In this document: piece by piece, positions 10,269-21,964 of the stretch
Layout of the letters: the number at the start of each line of letters is the position of its first letter
Position numbering within the stretch: the first letter of the stretch is position 1
NCBI GenBank assembly: GCA_018257865.1
Contig: JAEUBA010000008.1
Location: 620,001-684,000 of the forward strand
DNA length: 64,000 bases
Reading direction: 5' to 3'
Source: Stereocaulon alpinum
Taxonomy: Eukaryota; Ascomycota; Lecanoromycetes; Lecanorales; Stereocaulaceae
Program-made: the position numbers and the translations under genes
The notes under the pieces: generated by a model
Databases searched by the model: none
What the model was told of the DNA's origin: nothing
What the model saw: only the letters and a program-made list of their open reading frames with translations

Positions 10269-13200
10269 ATGACGGCTCAATTGCTGACCTCGGAGCTGTC
10301 AACTCTGGTCCAAGAGTCAAAGAGGAAAAATCCAGATCTGAGAGCCGCTGCAGAGAAGTCATTGAACGACCTGAAAAGTCTTCCACGCACATCTGAAGCC
10401 CAGATCGCAGGAGGTATGTTTGTAATATGCTAGATATAAAACAATGGCTGACCTTGAAAGAGATTTGAAAAGCCGACCAGGCTTTGTGAAGCCATTCCTG
10501 CTTGCTTGTGGTACTCGAAATCCTAAATTCGCCGGCAGCGGGGTCGTTGGTCTGCAGCGATTAGTTGTCTCCAATGCCTTGCCGAAAGAGACCTTAAGAG
10601 AGGTCCTAGAGGCTTTCCGAGAATGCTCGACTTTAGCCCTTGATATTCAGCTCAAGGTGCTGCAGGCACTGCCATCACTGCTTCAGAACTACGCAACGAG
10701 TCTGACGGGGAAACTGCTAGTGAATGCTTTTCAAGTCTCTTTCCTGTTGTATAGCAGTAAGACGGCTGTAGTCTCGAACACCGCAGCGGCAGCCTTACAG
10801 CAGCTTGTTAACTCTACATTTGAGAAAGCCGCATTAGATCACGATAGCCATTCGAATGATGAACCTGCTGTGGAAGTCCCGATCGGCGAGGGAACCGTGT
10901 CTATATATGGCGCTGCATTGGACGCACATCATGTGCTGGCTGACATTTGCCTCTTGACAGATGGACAAAAACCGGAATTTTTAGCCACAGCTTCTCTTGC
11001 GCAGAACTTTGGTCTCGAGCTCATAGAGTCTATATTGGCGAATCATGCCGATACTGTTATGGCCCATCCAGAGCAGATTCAAGTATTACGCCAGCGCTTA
11101 ATGCCATTGATTATTAAGACCTTGTCAGAACGGGCGAGCTTTTCTACTACAGTTCGTACAATGCGGCTGCTCCAACTGATCCTAAGCCGCCTACTTTTTG
11201 CCCTTGCCGAGGAATGTGAAATGGCTTTGAGCCTACTAAACCACATGCTTGATGCGGAAGCTGCAATATCATGGAAGCGGGCTTTGTGTCTAGAGGTGTT
11301 TCGCAATATACATTCCGAGCCTCCACTTGTCAGAAGTATATACGCCAATTATGATCAAGCAGATGAGAAGAGGAACATTGTGCGGGATCATTTAGGCAGC
11401 CTTGTACATCTAGCATCGGAGAAGCCAGCAATTATTGGGCTTGGTCAACAGTCTTCGATACCATCATCCGCGAAATCGGATGACACTTCTGGAGAGCAAG
11501 CCGCTGTTCAAGCAGGGGGCCTTGTGGGGAGCATCGGAGGTTCTGTTACCATGACAGATAATAACAGATCTGGCATTAGCATTCATTGGAGCATGATCAG
11601 AACTCCATGTATTGAACAACTTGACAAATCAGAGCCCCCGAACTTGCCAGCAACGTACATCCACAGCCTTGCTCTGATTTGCATCACAAGGTTCTCTGAA
11701 GGCCTTGCGCGGTTTCTTCTACCATTTACAGTGCCAGTTGAAGACAAATCGAAGCGAAAACAGTCTATCAACAAGGACACCGACGGCCAAGATAACAACG
11801 ATGGTTCTGTGGGAAAGGTGCTTCAGAGACGTCAGTCTTTTGGCGGCCGACGATTGCCAGTCAATCCTCTAAGTCTCCGAGAACATGTACTCTACAGTCA
11901 GATAGTGACATCTGGTCATATGGTAGACCATTGCTGGCCAGCGCTGCTCGCAGCATCCTCTACATATCTCAATGCAACTTTGGACTCCGATAATTATCAT
12001 GCGCTGATCCGATCATTTCAAAAGTTCACACAGATCGCTGGCCTCCTTGACCTGGCCACTCCTCGAGATGCTTTTCTTACTACACTTGGAAAGCAAGCAG
12101 TACCAGCAATGAATAGCAGCACAATAGCATCGCACACCTACGGGCGAGATCCTGGACTTCGTGACGAGCCGACCGACAGCGATCGTGAAGCAAGCCCAGC
12201 ACCAAGCCTTCGTGGACAACCCGCGGATCTGGCTATGCCAATCATGAATACCAGACATCTGCTCTGTTTGCGAGCCTTGCTCAACTTAGGGATTGCCTTG
12301 GGACCAGTCTTGAAGGAGTCCTGGACCATTATCTTGGAAACACTTCTCCAGGCAGACCTAATCCTGTCCTTCTCCGGACCGGCAGGCCGGAAGCAGACCA
12401 AACGCTCAACATCTCAAGCGGAGAGTGATGCTGCAGCAGAAAGGGCGGACGGCGCTGAAGATATAGGCCTAGAGGTTACAGCTGTTGAGACCGCTGCGTC
12501 GAGACTTTTCGAAAGCACAGCGGATTTGCCAAGCGGTGCTTTTCTTGACTTTGTGAAATGTCTATGCTTACTCCTACACGTTGAAATGCCCATGCAAGGA
12601 TCCAGAGACGGACTGCTATCACCCAAGGCAGCAGTAAAGAAGCATCAAAAAGTGCGGAGTGTGTCCGGTGTGCCCCTGGAAGGAGGTACCATTTCCCAAA
12701 GTAATGGGTTTGTAGTTGACAAGTTGGACGACGTGATCCAGAGCAATGTTAAACGGATGCTGCGACCGGAGACGTCAGATACTGGCTGGACTTACCTCCT
12801 AGAGATACTGACTGGTGTCCTCAGCTCGAACACGGCACAATCAGATGTCCGCATTAGAGCAGCTAGTGCACTCAACGACTTAGTAGCTTCAGTGGTGGTC
12901 TCCGAGGAGCCTCTATCGCCCCAGGAGCGTGATGCTGTAAGGGACCGAAGCTTGAATGCTCTGCAGAATCAAGTCTCGGCTTTATATGACTTTGCATCCC
13001 GAGGCACTACGTCTTCGCGGAGTTGTGAAGTTGAAATACATCGGATGGCTTTGGAGACCTTAAAGTCGATACTCGAGCATTGCGGAGATTCTCTAGACAC
13101 GGGATGGAAAAGTGTTCTTGCCATGATCAACAGCATCTTTGAAGAATCAACATCACCAGGGCTTCATAGAGACAAGGTGCCCGCTCCACGCAGCAACTCA

Positions 13201-15446
13201 CCACAGCTCGTCAGATCCGCCTTCGGGTCATTGCAGCTCGTTTGCTCCGACTTCCTTGCCTTCATCCCGTCTTCTCACCTTTTGAGCCTTCTAGATACGC
13301 TGTGTTACTACTGCGCCCAGAACCTAGATCTGAATATTTCTCTCACAGTAGGATGCCCCCAAAGCTAGTTTACTCATGTCTGGATACTAATGGTAGCCAA
13401 TAGACGGCAACTCTCTTCCGCAACGCCTCCGATTTTCTCCAAAATAGTGGCGAGAACATCAATGTCGAGTTCCTCGAATCGTACCACCCGTCGAATGAGG
13501 ATCTGACACGATGGGCGCCGGCGGAGGATGTCAAGAAATCTAGGTTGGCTATGTGGCTTTACCTCTTACGTCGGTTGATGCTATTGTCAATGGACCGCAG
13601 GCTAGAAGTACGGCACAGTAAGTGCGTTAGCTTCCAGCTTAGAGAAGGTGGCTAAATGGTTGATCCTTTAGGTGTATTACACACTCTGTTTCGGATCTTC
13701 GATGCATCTAGTGATCAGCTTACCCCTTCAGCACTGCAAATATGCTTCAATATTGTTCTTGTCAAGATACTCGAAGCTAATGAGATGCAATACCATAATT
13801 CAGAGGACTCAGGCGTATCAGACACCAAAGAAGACGCAAATCAAGGTTGGAATGAAACTGCCATCATCGAAGTTGAGGGTGTAGCAAACCTCTTCTCGCA
13901 ATGGTTTGAGACATACAAAGGAGACCGACGTGTCGTAGCAATGTGTGAACAATTATTTGATCGCTACAATGTGTTTCTGAAGCGGCACGTCCTTAGTGTC
14001 AGCAATTCTGTCTTTATAGGTGTGACGAAGATACTTGCGGAGGTTGGTAATCCCGAAAAGATTGATAAGTCCCTTCTCAACCAGGTATGGGGATTATGGA
14101 AAGATGCCAATCCAGCTTGTCACGCCGAAACCTTGAAAAGAAGGGCTGGCAACCAGGATGCACTAACATCTTATCTACATTTTCTTCGTGAGTTGTTGCG
14201 ACTGTTTGCCCAGGGGCTCGTGTTTGGGCACGCACAAAAGATATTGAAGGAATTGCACATATGTGTCGTCGAATCCACCGCCACGGCCTACAGCGTCGAT
14301 GTCGACCGTATGACGCCTGTCCAAGGAATGGTACTAGAAGCGATGCAGTCGATCCCTAGCAATTCCTCAGAGATCATAACAGAGCTTGTTCAATCTATTA
14401 ACAGACTGGTTATCTTAGCGTACGAACGACCATGTGATCTCTCTGTGACAAAGCAAACATACGTCGCTCTCTCAAAAGCTGCAATGGACCTACTTCAGTC
14501 ATGCGTAGTCAACCACATCAGAACTCCTGGCATAGACGTCACAGAGATAGTCTCCGAGGCTATGAATGCTCTGGCAATACCGATACAACTTAAGTACAAG
14601 TGGAAACCGGAAGGAAAAGACCCCTCTCCATGGGCGAAGGCTACAACGGCGGTGCTATCGATTTTAGAATCCTGCATGCCGGTCATACAAGTGTCTCACG
14701 ACGCTAAACATAAGAACCCAGAATTTTGGAATGGCATAGTGAGGGTAAGCGATGGCATTGTGGCAGCCGACTGTGATGCATGCACGAACGAGTCGGAGAT
14801 ACTCAAAGACGAGATATTCGACATGGATTCCTTTTCGAGGATACGGAAACTCGTTGTCCCAACTCTCGGAACATCCTCGATACCTGATACAATACGTCGG
14901 AAATTCGCAGATTCCATATGTAAGAACTCCGTCATACACGATCCACATCCAGACGACCTTGCCAGGCCTGGCCAAGAACTTCTAGAAGGTCTTCGTAGCA
15001 CTCATATTGGCCGAGTCAATGATCTCCTCCCTTCGCCCAGATCGAAAATGTGCTATTTACTCCTCGACGAGCTCTTTGATCTAGTCGCCGTCCATGATGG
15101 CTCAGTCGAGTGGGTACGGCTCGCACAAGCAGCTGCTCCCTACCTCATCCTCCGTGCAGGTCTCACACTGAAGGCATATATCATGGATCAGCCACTCCGG
15201 GGCCGCATGCCTCAGCCGTGGTCACAGAAGAAGGAAATGCTCTACATCCTGCGCAAGCTGATTGAGCTGGACTCAGAGCCGAAAGCTATCCCTGCTGCGC
15301 CGGGAATCACGTCGGAGCACAAGAAGCATCTACATAGGCTGTATCCACTCATAGTCAAAGCTTTGAAGGCTGCGTGGAGAGATGAGGAGATGACGATTGC
15401 ATTGCAAGAGGTTCTGGATGCTGTGGGTGATGATTTCGGTGTATGA
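10269..15446 (+). CDS. mon2: MON2 homologue (DCB-HUS domain endosome/Golgi trafficking protein)
   Basis: Four exons (10269-10413, 10463-13347, 13404-13617, 13672-15446) give 5019 nt, 1672 aa, the usual size for fungal Mon2. The N-terminus (LLTSELSTLVQESKRKNPDL, DLKSRPGFVKPFLLACGTRN, VVGLQRLVVSNALPKETL) is the DCB domain shared with large Arf-GEFs; no Sec7 domain follows, as expected of Mon2. The HUS region and long alpha-helical C-terminus continue with SLTTATLFRNASDFLQ and HTLFRIFDASSDQLTPSALQ, both at exon joins. Mon2/Ysl2 is a peripheral scaffold on Golgi and endosomes that works with Dop1 and the flippase Neo1. Intron branch sites (tactaat, ctgac) are clear. Confidence 0.95.
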
Positions 15447-15601
15447 GTTGGCTTATTGTTGCCAATTGAATAACTTGCTAGATCTTCTATAAACGACATT
15501 GCAGAAAGATATGCTCACTCTACGTATCCGTGGTTGACTGATAATGTAAGAGCAGAAGTGAGCATTCGGCCATTCCCTTCATGAACCCCGTCTCAAGCCA
15601 G

Positions 15602-15967
15602 CTACTTGAAATCAACGTGCCTGACCGTTCCATCTTCAGCGAGATGAATGTTCATCCTGTCTTTGTCAGCTTTCTGTGTTGATTTTCAGACCAAACTCAG
15701 ACAATGATTGAACATACCTATCGGGTTTGAAGTCTTGTGTAGTCATAGCTCCAGGTTCAAGCACTCTATGCTCCTTTGGTAGATCTTGCTTAGCGAAGCT
15801 CTTTACATTCACAGTCAGCATAGTACTCATCTTCCTCAACCACTACGCGTTCAAAATACCGTAGCGTCGGAACTGCCGTCAGTGATCGTCTTGCCAACAA
15901 GCTTGTTCATCCACTCTTCTTGCTGATTGCCGGAGCCACCCATCATTCCTGGTACGACGAGAGGCAT
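15602..15967 (-). CDS. I78-family proteinase-inhibitor-like small protein
   Basis: Three exons (15967-15860, 15800-15718, 15656-15602) give 246 nt, 81 aa. The short exons hide it from simple frame searches. The protein starts MPLVVPGMMGGSGNQQEEWM, continues NKLVGKTI, SFAKQDLPKEHRVLEPGAMT and DFKPDRMNIHLAEDGTV, and ends HVDFK. The central DL-P...R-V-PG....DF-PDR-N motif and size match the peptidase-inhibitor I78 family, whose potato-inhibitor-like fold blocks serine proteases. There is no signal peptide, so a cytosolic role is likely. It is convergent with MON2, with only 155 bp between the stop codons. Confidence 0.85.
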
Positions 15968-16289
15968 AGTGGCTTAGGTGTACGTTTTCGGAGGGAAGTT
16001 CGTATAGTAGGATTCAATGTATATAAGACTAGGTGTAGGAAAGGAAGAATGATATTAGGTAGTGCGTATGTAAATAGTGGAAGCCTAATGTCAAGGGTCA
16101 GAAGGTTCGCTCCGCCCCGCTCTATGACGTTGAACGCGTACGAAGAACAGATTCACTGACACGTGGGATCGGATCGACATACCCTGTGGACATATCTATA
16201 AGTAGAAACATGGGCCGCTTGCATATAAGTAATGATGCTCTCCTTACCACTAGTCACAACATACAACATATGAGCTGAGTTAGAAAAAC
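15968..16289. other. Divergent intergenic region
   Basis: 322 bp between the I78-like gene (-) and the Pro/Gln-rich protein gene (+), presumably holding both promoters. No further gene or clear element is seen. Confidence 0.4.
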
Positions 16290-17927
16290 ATGTCATACAA
16301 TCCGGATGCCCCACCTCCAGGCCAAGGTGCCCCACCATCCGGCTATCAGATAGGTGTTGGAGCCCCGGCCAACCAACAATACCTACAACAGCAGGAGGCT
16401 AGCCATGGAGCACCATCGACTGGAGCTCCGCCCCAGCAGCAGCATGCCCCCCAAGAAGCGCCTACTTCATACGCGCCTCCTCCTGCACCAAGCTACATCC
16501 AAGGAGCCTCGGACATACCACCTCAAGCACAGCAGCAGTATCCGCCACCTCCCGCTCAAACTGCACAGCAATACCCTCCTCCACCAGCTCAGTATGCTCC
16601 GGAGAACGTAGGATTATCCGGCCAAGATCAGCAGTATTATCCTCCACCGCCTGCTCAGCAACCGCAAGATGCTCCGCTAGTTGGACACGACCACCAGCAG
16701 TACCATCCAGCCCCACCTGCGTATCAACCTACCTCAGAAGCGCCTCAACAGCCTGGACAGGGCTCACAGCAATATTACCCACCTCCGCCCAACACATTGA
16801 TGACAACAGCGAGCGGAGCCTACCCACTCCCACCGAAAAGGCACAGCGCCAATTTTAGAGACGACGACCCTGCTAACCCTATCCACTATATTCGTGATCC
16901 TCACAAGCTAGTGGCATACCTTGTGCCTTTTCCAAAACCGTCCATTAAAGGCGTGGACTCGTCAACCATTCCGGACCGCTTTCTCATCTACACGCCCCCT
17001 CCACCACCGCTCTCCGCGCCTAAGGAAGGCGAGAAAGAGGACAAGTTGCATAAAGTACAACGCAAATGGCAGGAAGAAGTCCGCGCGGCTAGAACTAGTG
17101 ACGCAAAAGTTGCCAGTTGGAAAGGTGTGAAGAGTAGAGCCACCAAGGGAATTAGCTATGTCATGTCTAAGACGACCACCTCGAATCTTGACTTTGTTAA
17201 TCGTATACCTGGAGCCAAAGTAGATCCTGACAAACACGCTGACGATGGTGTTGCCGAAGGCGATACAACCAAGAAGACTGTCGGTCTTGAGGAAATGGTG
17301 CTCGTATACCCCTCGTCATATGCAGCGAGCCCAGACCAAGTGAAAGCAGAATTCATCAACACCATGATGCGAACAAAGTCGAAGGCTCAGCGTGATTCCA
17401 TCATAGCAACTGGGCTTCTTCCGGTCTCTGGGGCCATCGATCTCCTGGCGACTGTAGTATGGCCGTTCGGAGGGCTGCTAGAAATCGACGGCGTCTGGGC
17501 ATACTCATCAATTCGAGGAGCTAAGACCGCAAGGTCTGTTACCAAACGACTGGCATCTTCATCTCACTCAGGCAACACTGAAGATCAGACCGAGGAGCAA
17601 GAATTGGCAGGCGACAAGCTGCGTCTAAATTTCACGCAATCCCCCCGACTAGAGGTCCTGCAGCGCTACCTCGTCACAAAGTGCCGGGAGTATGACCATA
17701 AACACTTTCCTAGCACCGAAGTTGCACCATCGGAGGGCGAAGTCCTGGCAGCAATTGGCTGGGCGCCTAGTCAGACTGGTAATGTCCAGAAGAATTGGGA
17801 AGACGAGCAGTGGGAGACTGAAGAAGTGAAGGCTGATATGCGGTCGACTTTGGGAAAGGCTGCGAAGGAATGGGATAAGTGGTGTGAGGCGTTTGCAAAG
17901 AATCCTGAGAAGGCTTCGAAGAAGTGA
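16290..17927 (+). CDS. Pro/Gln-rich N-terminal domain fused to a conserved fungal domain of unknown function
   Basis: A single exon of 545 aa starting at MSYNPDAPPPGQGAPPSG. Residues 1-170 are low-complexity Pro/Gln/Tyr with repeated QQYPPPPAQ and QQYYPPPP units, a disordered or prion-like region. From about residue 185 a folded domain begins (HYIRDPHKLVAYLVPFPKPS), with a charged helical segment, then EEMVLVYPSSYAASPDQVKA, LLPVSGAIDLLATVVWPFGG and LLEIDGVWAYSSIRGAKTAR. The last two are hydrophobic and glycine-rich, perhaps membrane-touching. The tail is acidic/basic mixed and ends in EKASKK. I do not recognise a named family. Homologues should be fungal, and the Pro/Gln repeat should vary in length between isolates. 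Confidence 0.8.
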   Translation: MSYNPDAPPPGQGAPPSGYQIGVGAPANQQYLQQQEASHGAPSTGAPPQQQHAPQEAPTSYAPPPAPSYIQGASDIPPQAQQQYPPPPAQTAQQYPPPPAQYAPENVGLSGQDQQYYPPPPAQQPQDAPLVGHDHQQYHPAPPAYQPTSEAPQQPGQGSQQYYPPPPNTLMTTASGAYPLPPKRHSANFRDDDPANPIHYIRDPHKLVAYLVPFPKPSIKGVDSSTIPDRFLIYTPPPPPLSAPKEGEKEDKLHKVQRKWQEEVRAARTSDAKVASWKGVKSRATKGISYVMSKTTTSNLDFVNRIPGAKVDPDKHADDGVAEGDTTKKTVGLEEMVLVYPSSYAASPDQVKAEFINTMMRTKSKAQRDSIIATGLLPVSGAIDLLATVVWPFGGLLEIDGVWAYSSIRGAKTARSVTKRLASSSHSGNTEDQTEEQELAGDKLRLNFTQSPRLEVLQRYLVTKCREYDHKHFPSTEVAPSEGEVLAAIGWAPSQTGNVQKNWEDEQWETEEVKADMRSTLGKAAKEWDKWCEAFAKNPEKASKK

Positions 17928-18213
17928 TAAGCTACGACTTGAACGATTTATGATAAATATAGTTTTACGCAAACCACTACATGTACAATGGATAGACTTC
18001 ATGGCTAGAAGATCCATGAAATCATAGGGCTGAAACCCTAGCTGTTCTTTCCCACCCTGCATTTTCGTACTACTTCCCACTTTTCTAACCGCGAACGCTC
18101 AATCTGTTCACCAGTCGAGCCTCCAAGGAGTCACCGACCTGTTGGTGAACAGTTCCCCTCATAAGTATCCAAGCCTGCATAAGACGCCAACACTCTGACT
18201 CAGCTATCACGCT

Positions 18214-19042
18214 ATGTCTTCCCGATTCGTATCAGGCGGAACAACCGACAACCCAATAGAGCGAGACGACGAGTGGCTTAAGGCTCAGCAAGAGATCGAA
18301 GCAAACCGGCGGAGGAAAGAGGAAGATAGTCAACAGCAAGGTGGGAGGACGCTTTATGAGGTGTTGCAGAGCAATAAAGGTGACTATCGTGTCCCTGCCC
18401 CATTCACTTTCCCGTGTGGAACATCGAGTTTGCTGACATGTCAGTGTTCTTTTCCATCATCTAGCCGCCAAACAAGAAGCTTTTGAAGAGTCTATCAAGC
18501 TCAAGAACCAGTTCCGCAACCTCGACGAAGATGAGATCGAGTTTCTAGATTCTGTACTCGAGTCTACAAGGGCGAAAGAGGAGGCTGTGAAGAGAGAGAC
18601 TACGGAACAGCTCGATCTGTTTCGACGGCAGCAAGAGGAAGCAGATAAGGCGCTGCTTGAGGAGGGGGTTGATAAGGAGGAGGAGGGCAAGGCAGGGAGT
18701 CCTACTGCTGGAGAGAGCCAGTGGGCTGTCAATGCTAGGAAGAGGAAGAGGGCAAAGGAGAAGGAGGGGTTGAAAGGGGTGAAGATACGGCGGTCGTCTA
18801 TCTCGGAGGGACTGGAGAGACGAGGGAGTGCTTCTCAGGAGCTAGAGAAGGCAAAAGCCGTCCCCGCCGCAACAGACGTCAAGGAGACGGAAGGCGCTCT
18901 GACTCCTGAGGTAAAACCTGAAGTGAAGGCAACAGATACTACTCGCGCATCTCCTCCCACCTATACTTCCGCTGCGGCTTCCCCCAAAACGAAACCAGGA
19001 GCCCTCGGGCTAGCTGGTTATAGCTCTGATGAGGACGATTGA
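18214..19042 (+). CDS. NIP30/FAM192A N-terminal domain protein
   Basis: Two exons (18214-18379, 18465-19042) encode 247 aa. The first 100 residues read SSRFVSGGT, ERDDEWLKAQQEIEANRRRK, GRTLYEVLQSNKA, FEESIKLKNQFRNLDEDEIE and FLDSVLESTR, the NIP30 domain. The rest is a Lys/Glu-rich coiled coil with nuclear-localisation-like RKRKRAKEKE and an acidic end, YSSDEDD. The human relative FAM192A/PSME3IP1 binds the proteasome activator PA28-gamma in the nucleus; the fungal role is unknown. Confidence 0.85.
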
Positions 19043-19389
19043 GAGCCAATACCCGAACTATAAGTCCTCCCACAAATCGTGCTACATGACAGCTCCAATA
19101 CGACAGACTCGTGTTTGAGTGTGTCAGGCCTCTTCACCATTGGTGTTTGCGAATCACATCAAGATCAAAGTTTAGGTGACGGCGCTACGCCAGAGTGAAG
19201 GGTCATCATCGCCCCACGTTGAGTGAATCATTGTGCAGTTCATGTACTCTCAACCTTTGCTTTGTATAAATTGTCGGGCTTCCAACCTTCCAATCCTGCG
19301 TTGTGTTCAGTAACAAAGCGACTATCAACAAAGACTCGGCTTGCAAACAATACATTGTCTTTCGAGTGAGACTTTTGCTACGCTCAAAA
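19043..19389. other. Intergenic region between tandem plus-strand genes
   Basis: No gene is supported. The downstream frame is open from a GTG at 19303, but the first ATG, with context aaaaATGGCG, is at 19390. A TATAAA-like stretch (gtataaatt) at about 19264 may serve that gene. Confidence 0.35.
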
Positions 19390-21746
19390 ATGGCGAGCGT
19401 CTGCGTTCTTCGCAGTCATTCAGCAGCCCTTAGCACGATCAACCAACGGCACTATCAACAGTTTCGGACCCTCGATCACCAGCAGTTCCTTACGCGCCTA
19501 CCACGTTCACGCGCCATGAACGGTCTTGGACAGGCATTAGAGGACAGTATATACGGAGCAGCGGCGGCGAAGGTAATGTCCGACTACACTCGACACCAGT
19601 CTCATTCTTATCTTGGGGCCCACGAGGGCAGTTCTTCTTCTTCTGAGGACAGCAATGGCGGGTCCAGCAGGCAAGCTGAGAGCCGCGACGTGCAAATGTA
19701 CGAAGATGCTGTACCAAAGTCTAAATTTGAGCCTCAACTTGATGCAGAAGTAGAGGCTCTTATCAGTAGAATCAACGAGAATGTTGTGATCATGGACAGA
19801 GCTATTCAGAATCCTCTATTCCTCGAAGTACCCAAAGGGTATCTCATGGAGGAAGCAGTATCTGCCACCTCATTCTATCAAACGCGAGCAGAGGTAAGGA
19901 CACATGCCAAGAAGCGAAAACGAGAGTTGGGTATAGTTCCAAAGTCGCTGCGGTATGACAGACAACAGGAACGACAAGGATTCCAAGCCCAAGAGGTGAA
20001 CTCAGTTGGCGCCGTATATCTCGAGGATTGCAGGCCTTCAAACCTTAGAAATGCCATCCACCCACTGTTCGACCGATCTTGCTTTGACGATACGCCTGAC
20101 GCAATCTACGATCAGCTCATACCTGCACTGCAACTGGCCACCATGTTTCTCACACAGCCCATCTGTATGCAATTCTGGGTAACTCTAGCTCTGGGTCACC
20201 GAAGAGACGATGCTGAAATGAGCGCGTATAATGGCAGACAATGTCAGCGAATCGACAGCCATCTAGAATTGACGCAAGAAAGAGCATATGCTATGATCAA
20301 GCGCATTCTCGCATTAGGCAGGTCTAAGTTGATCCATTTTAGGTTCAAGAACCGGCTCTCCAGCAGTAAAGGCGGAGCTTGGGGGACTTCTGCTCCCATC
20401 TGTGATTATCGAGGGATACAACAGGAGTTCCACGGACGGCAAGGGCCACTCATTCGCTCACTTGTCAAGCTGCACGCTGACTACTACATTGTTGCAAAGA
20501 AGCTGAGCCAATTGAAGTACCCAGAAGTATCCCAGAAGCTACGATTCAGCTTCAATTTTGCTGTCCTACTTGTCCATGAAGTGGTAAGTCGATTTTCATT
20601 CCTTCGCTCTTAATTCCCCGACCTTTGCTGACAAGACCTTAGGCCCACTCCATTGAAGGCATCCATATACGAGGACGAGCTGACCAATGGATAGACTGGC
20701 AAACCTCTCGTTTCTATAGGGAGATATACTGGCTCGATTGGGAGGACGTTGAGCACGGTTCCGAATTGGGAAGGGCATGGGAAGAGACCATGTTTGGTGG
20801 CGAGATTGGCCTGATTAATAATAGAGCTGACGGCTCACATGGTATTGGCACGAGCGACTGGCCGCCCAGGGGCAGTCTTGATGACCCTAACAGGAGGATC
20901 TGGCATACGGTCTCCATGGAATACATCGAGCGCATATTCCAAATGGAGACCTGGCAACGTGACTTCGACCTCAAGCATTGGCGGGTCTTCAATATCGAAC
21001 GAGATGGAGCCGCCTCCCTCTACATCAACTCTTTCACCACAATGTCATGGGACGAAGAGCAAAGAGTTGCGAATGAAGAACTTGCCGAACTCCTAGCTTT
21101 AGAAAACGAACAGCCAGCCAAGAAGAAGCGTCTAACAGGTGAAGGAGAAGCCGAAGAACATCGCCTCGAAGACGAAGCAGTAATCGAGCAGGCTATTGAC
21201 GAGCAAGCGTTGCATTCAACGGCATCGCCTGACTACGAACATAATAGGCAAGTCCCCATGTTTCGCAACACCCGCCGATTGTCCTCCGTCATGCCTGGAC
21301 CTCTTCCTGACTTCAAAGCTAGGGCTACTACCACTCCACGACCGCGCATAAATATGTCAAAAGACTTCGCGGAAGCTAGGAAGCAGATGAAGCTTGCAAG
21401 GAAGAACCCAGATACCCCTGAAGCGCGCCAACGCGCATTCATGCAAAATCAGCGCTCAATGGATAAGGAACGTCGCATTGCAGAGTTCGCGAAGCGTTCT
21501 AAGACGAAGCAATCGACCTCACAGTTGATCAGGAAGATGAAGTCGAAACCTACGGGCCTCATGGATAAGCGCCGACAGAGAATGAAGACTGAGCAGGTGC
21601 GTAAGCGGGCGGAAGAGAAGAGGAGAGTGGATATGTCGGAGCAGAGACGTGTGCAGGTTAAGGAGGAGTTGATTGCGAGTTGGAGGACGTGGAACTTGGG
21701 GAAGAAAGGTGGTGAGGAGGGGGTGGGGCGGAGGAGAAGTCATTGA
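19390..21746 (+). CDS. Large fungal protein with an intron-split HEVAH motif (putative zinc-metallopeptidase-like)
   Basis: Two exons (19390-20583, 20643-21746) encode 765 aa. No common domain is obvious in the first 380 residues. The 59-nt intron falls exactly inside VHEV|AHSIEG, so splicing creates an HEVAH (HExxH) zinc-protease-type motif with following SIEG. Downstream are YREIYWLDWEDVEHGSELGR and AWEETMFGG, which could supply a distal acidic zinc ligand. After about residue 530 the protein is Lys/Arg/Glu-rich and coiled, ending GRRRSH, probably disordered and nuclear. The family is not identified. Peptidase activity is inferred from the motif only. Confidence 0.75.
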
Positions 21747-21964
21747 ACGAGACTGTGCTTCAGAGTTGTTGAGGATATTTTGTTTTGGGTAACGTGATAC
21801 CCGTTGAGAGCGTAATTTGGGTACAGGTATATACCTTCCTTTATAAGAATGCAGTCCAGTAAGGCTAGCACCCACCTCCCTAAACGATTAAGTAGAATCT
21901 GCTTTCCTATTTATACAGTAGTCTCAAAGCCCATCAAACTTTCCCACACCCCAACCCACACCAC

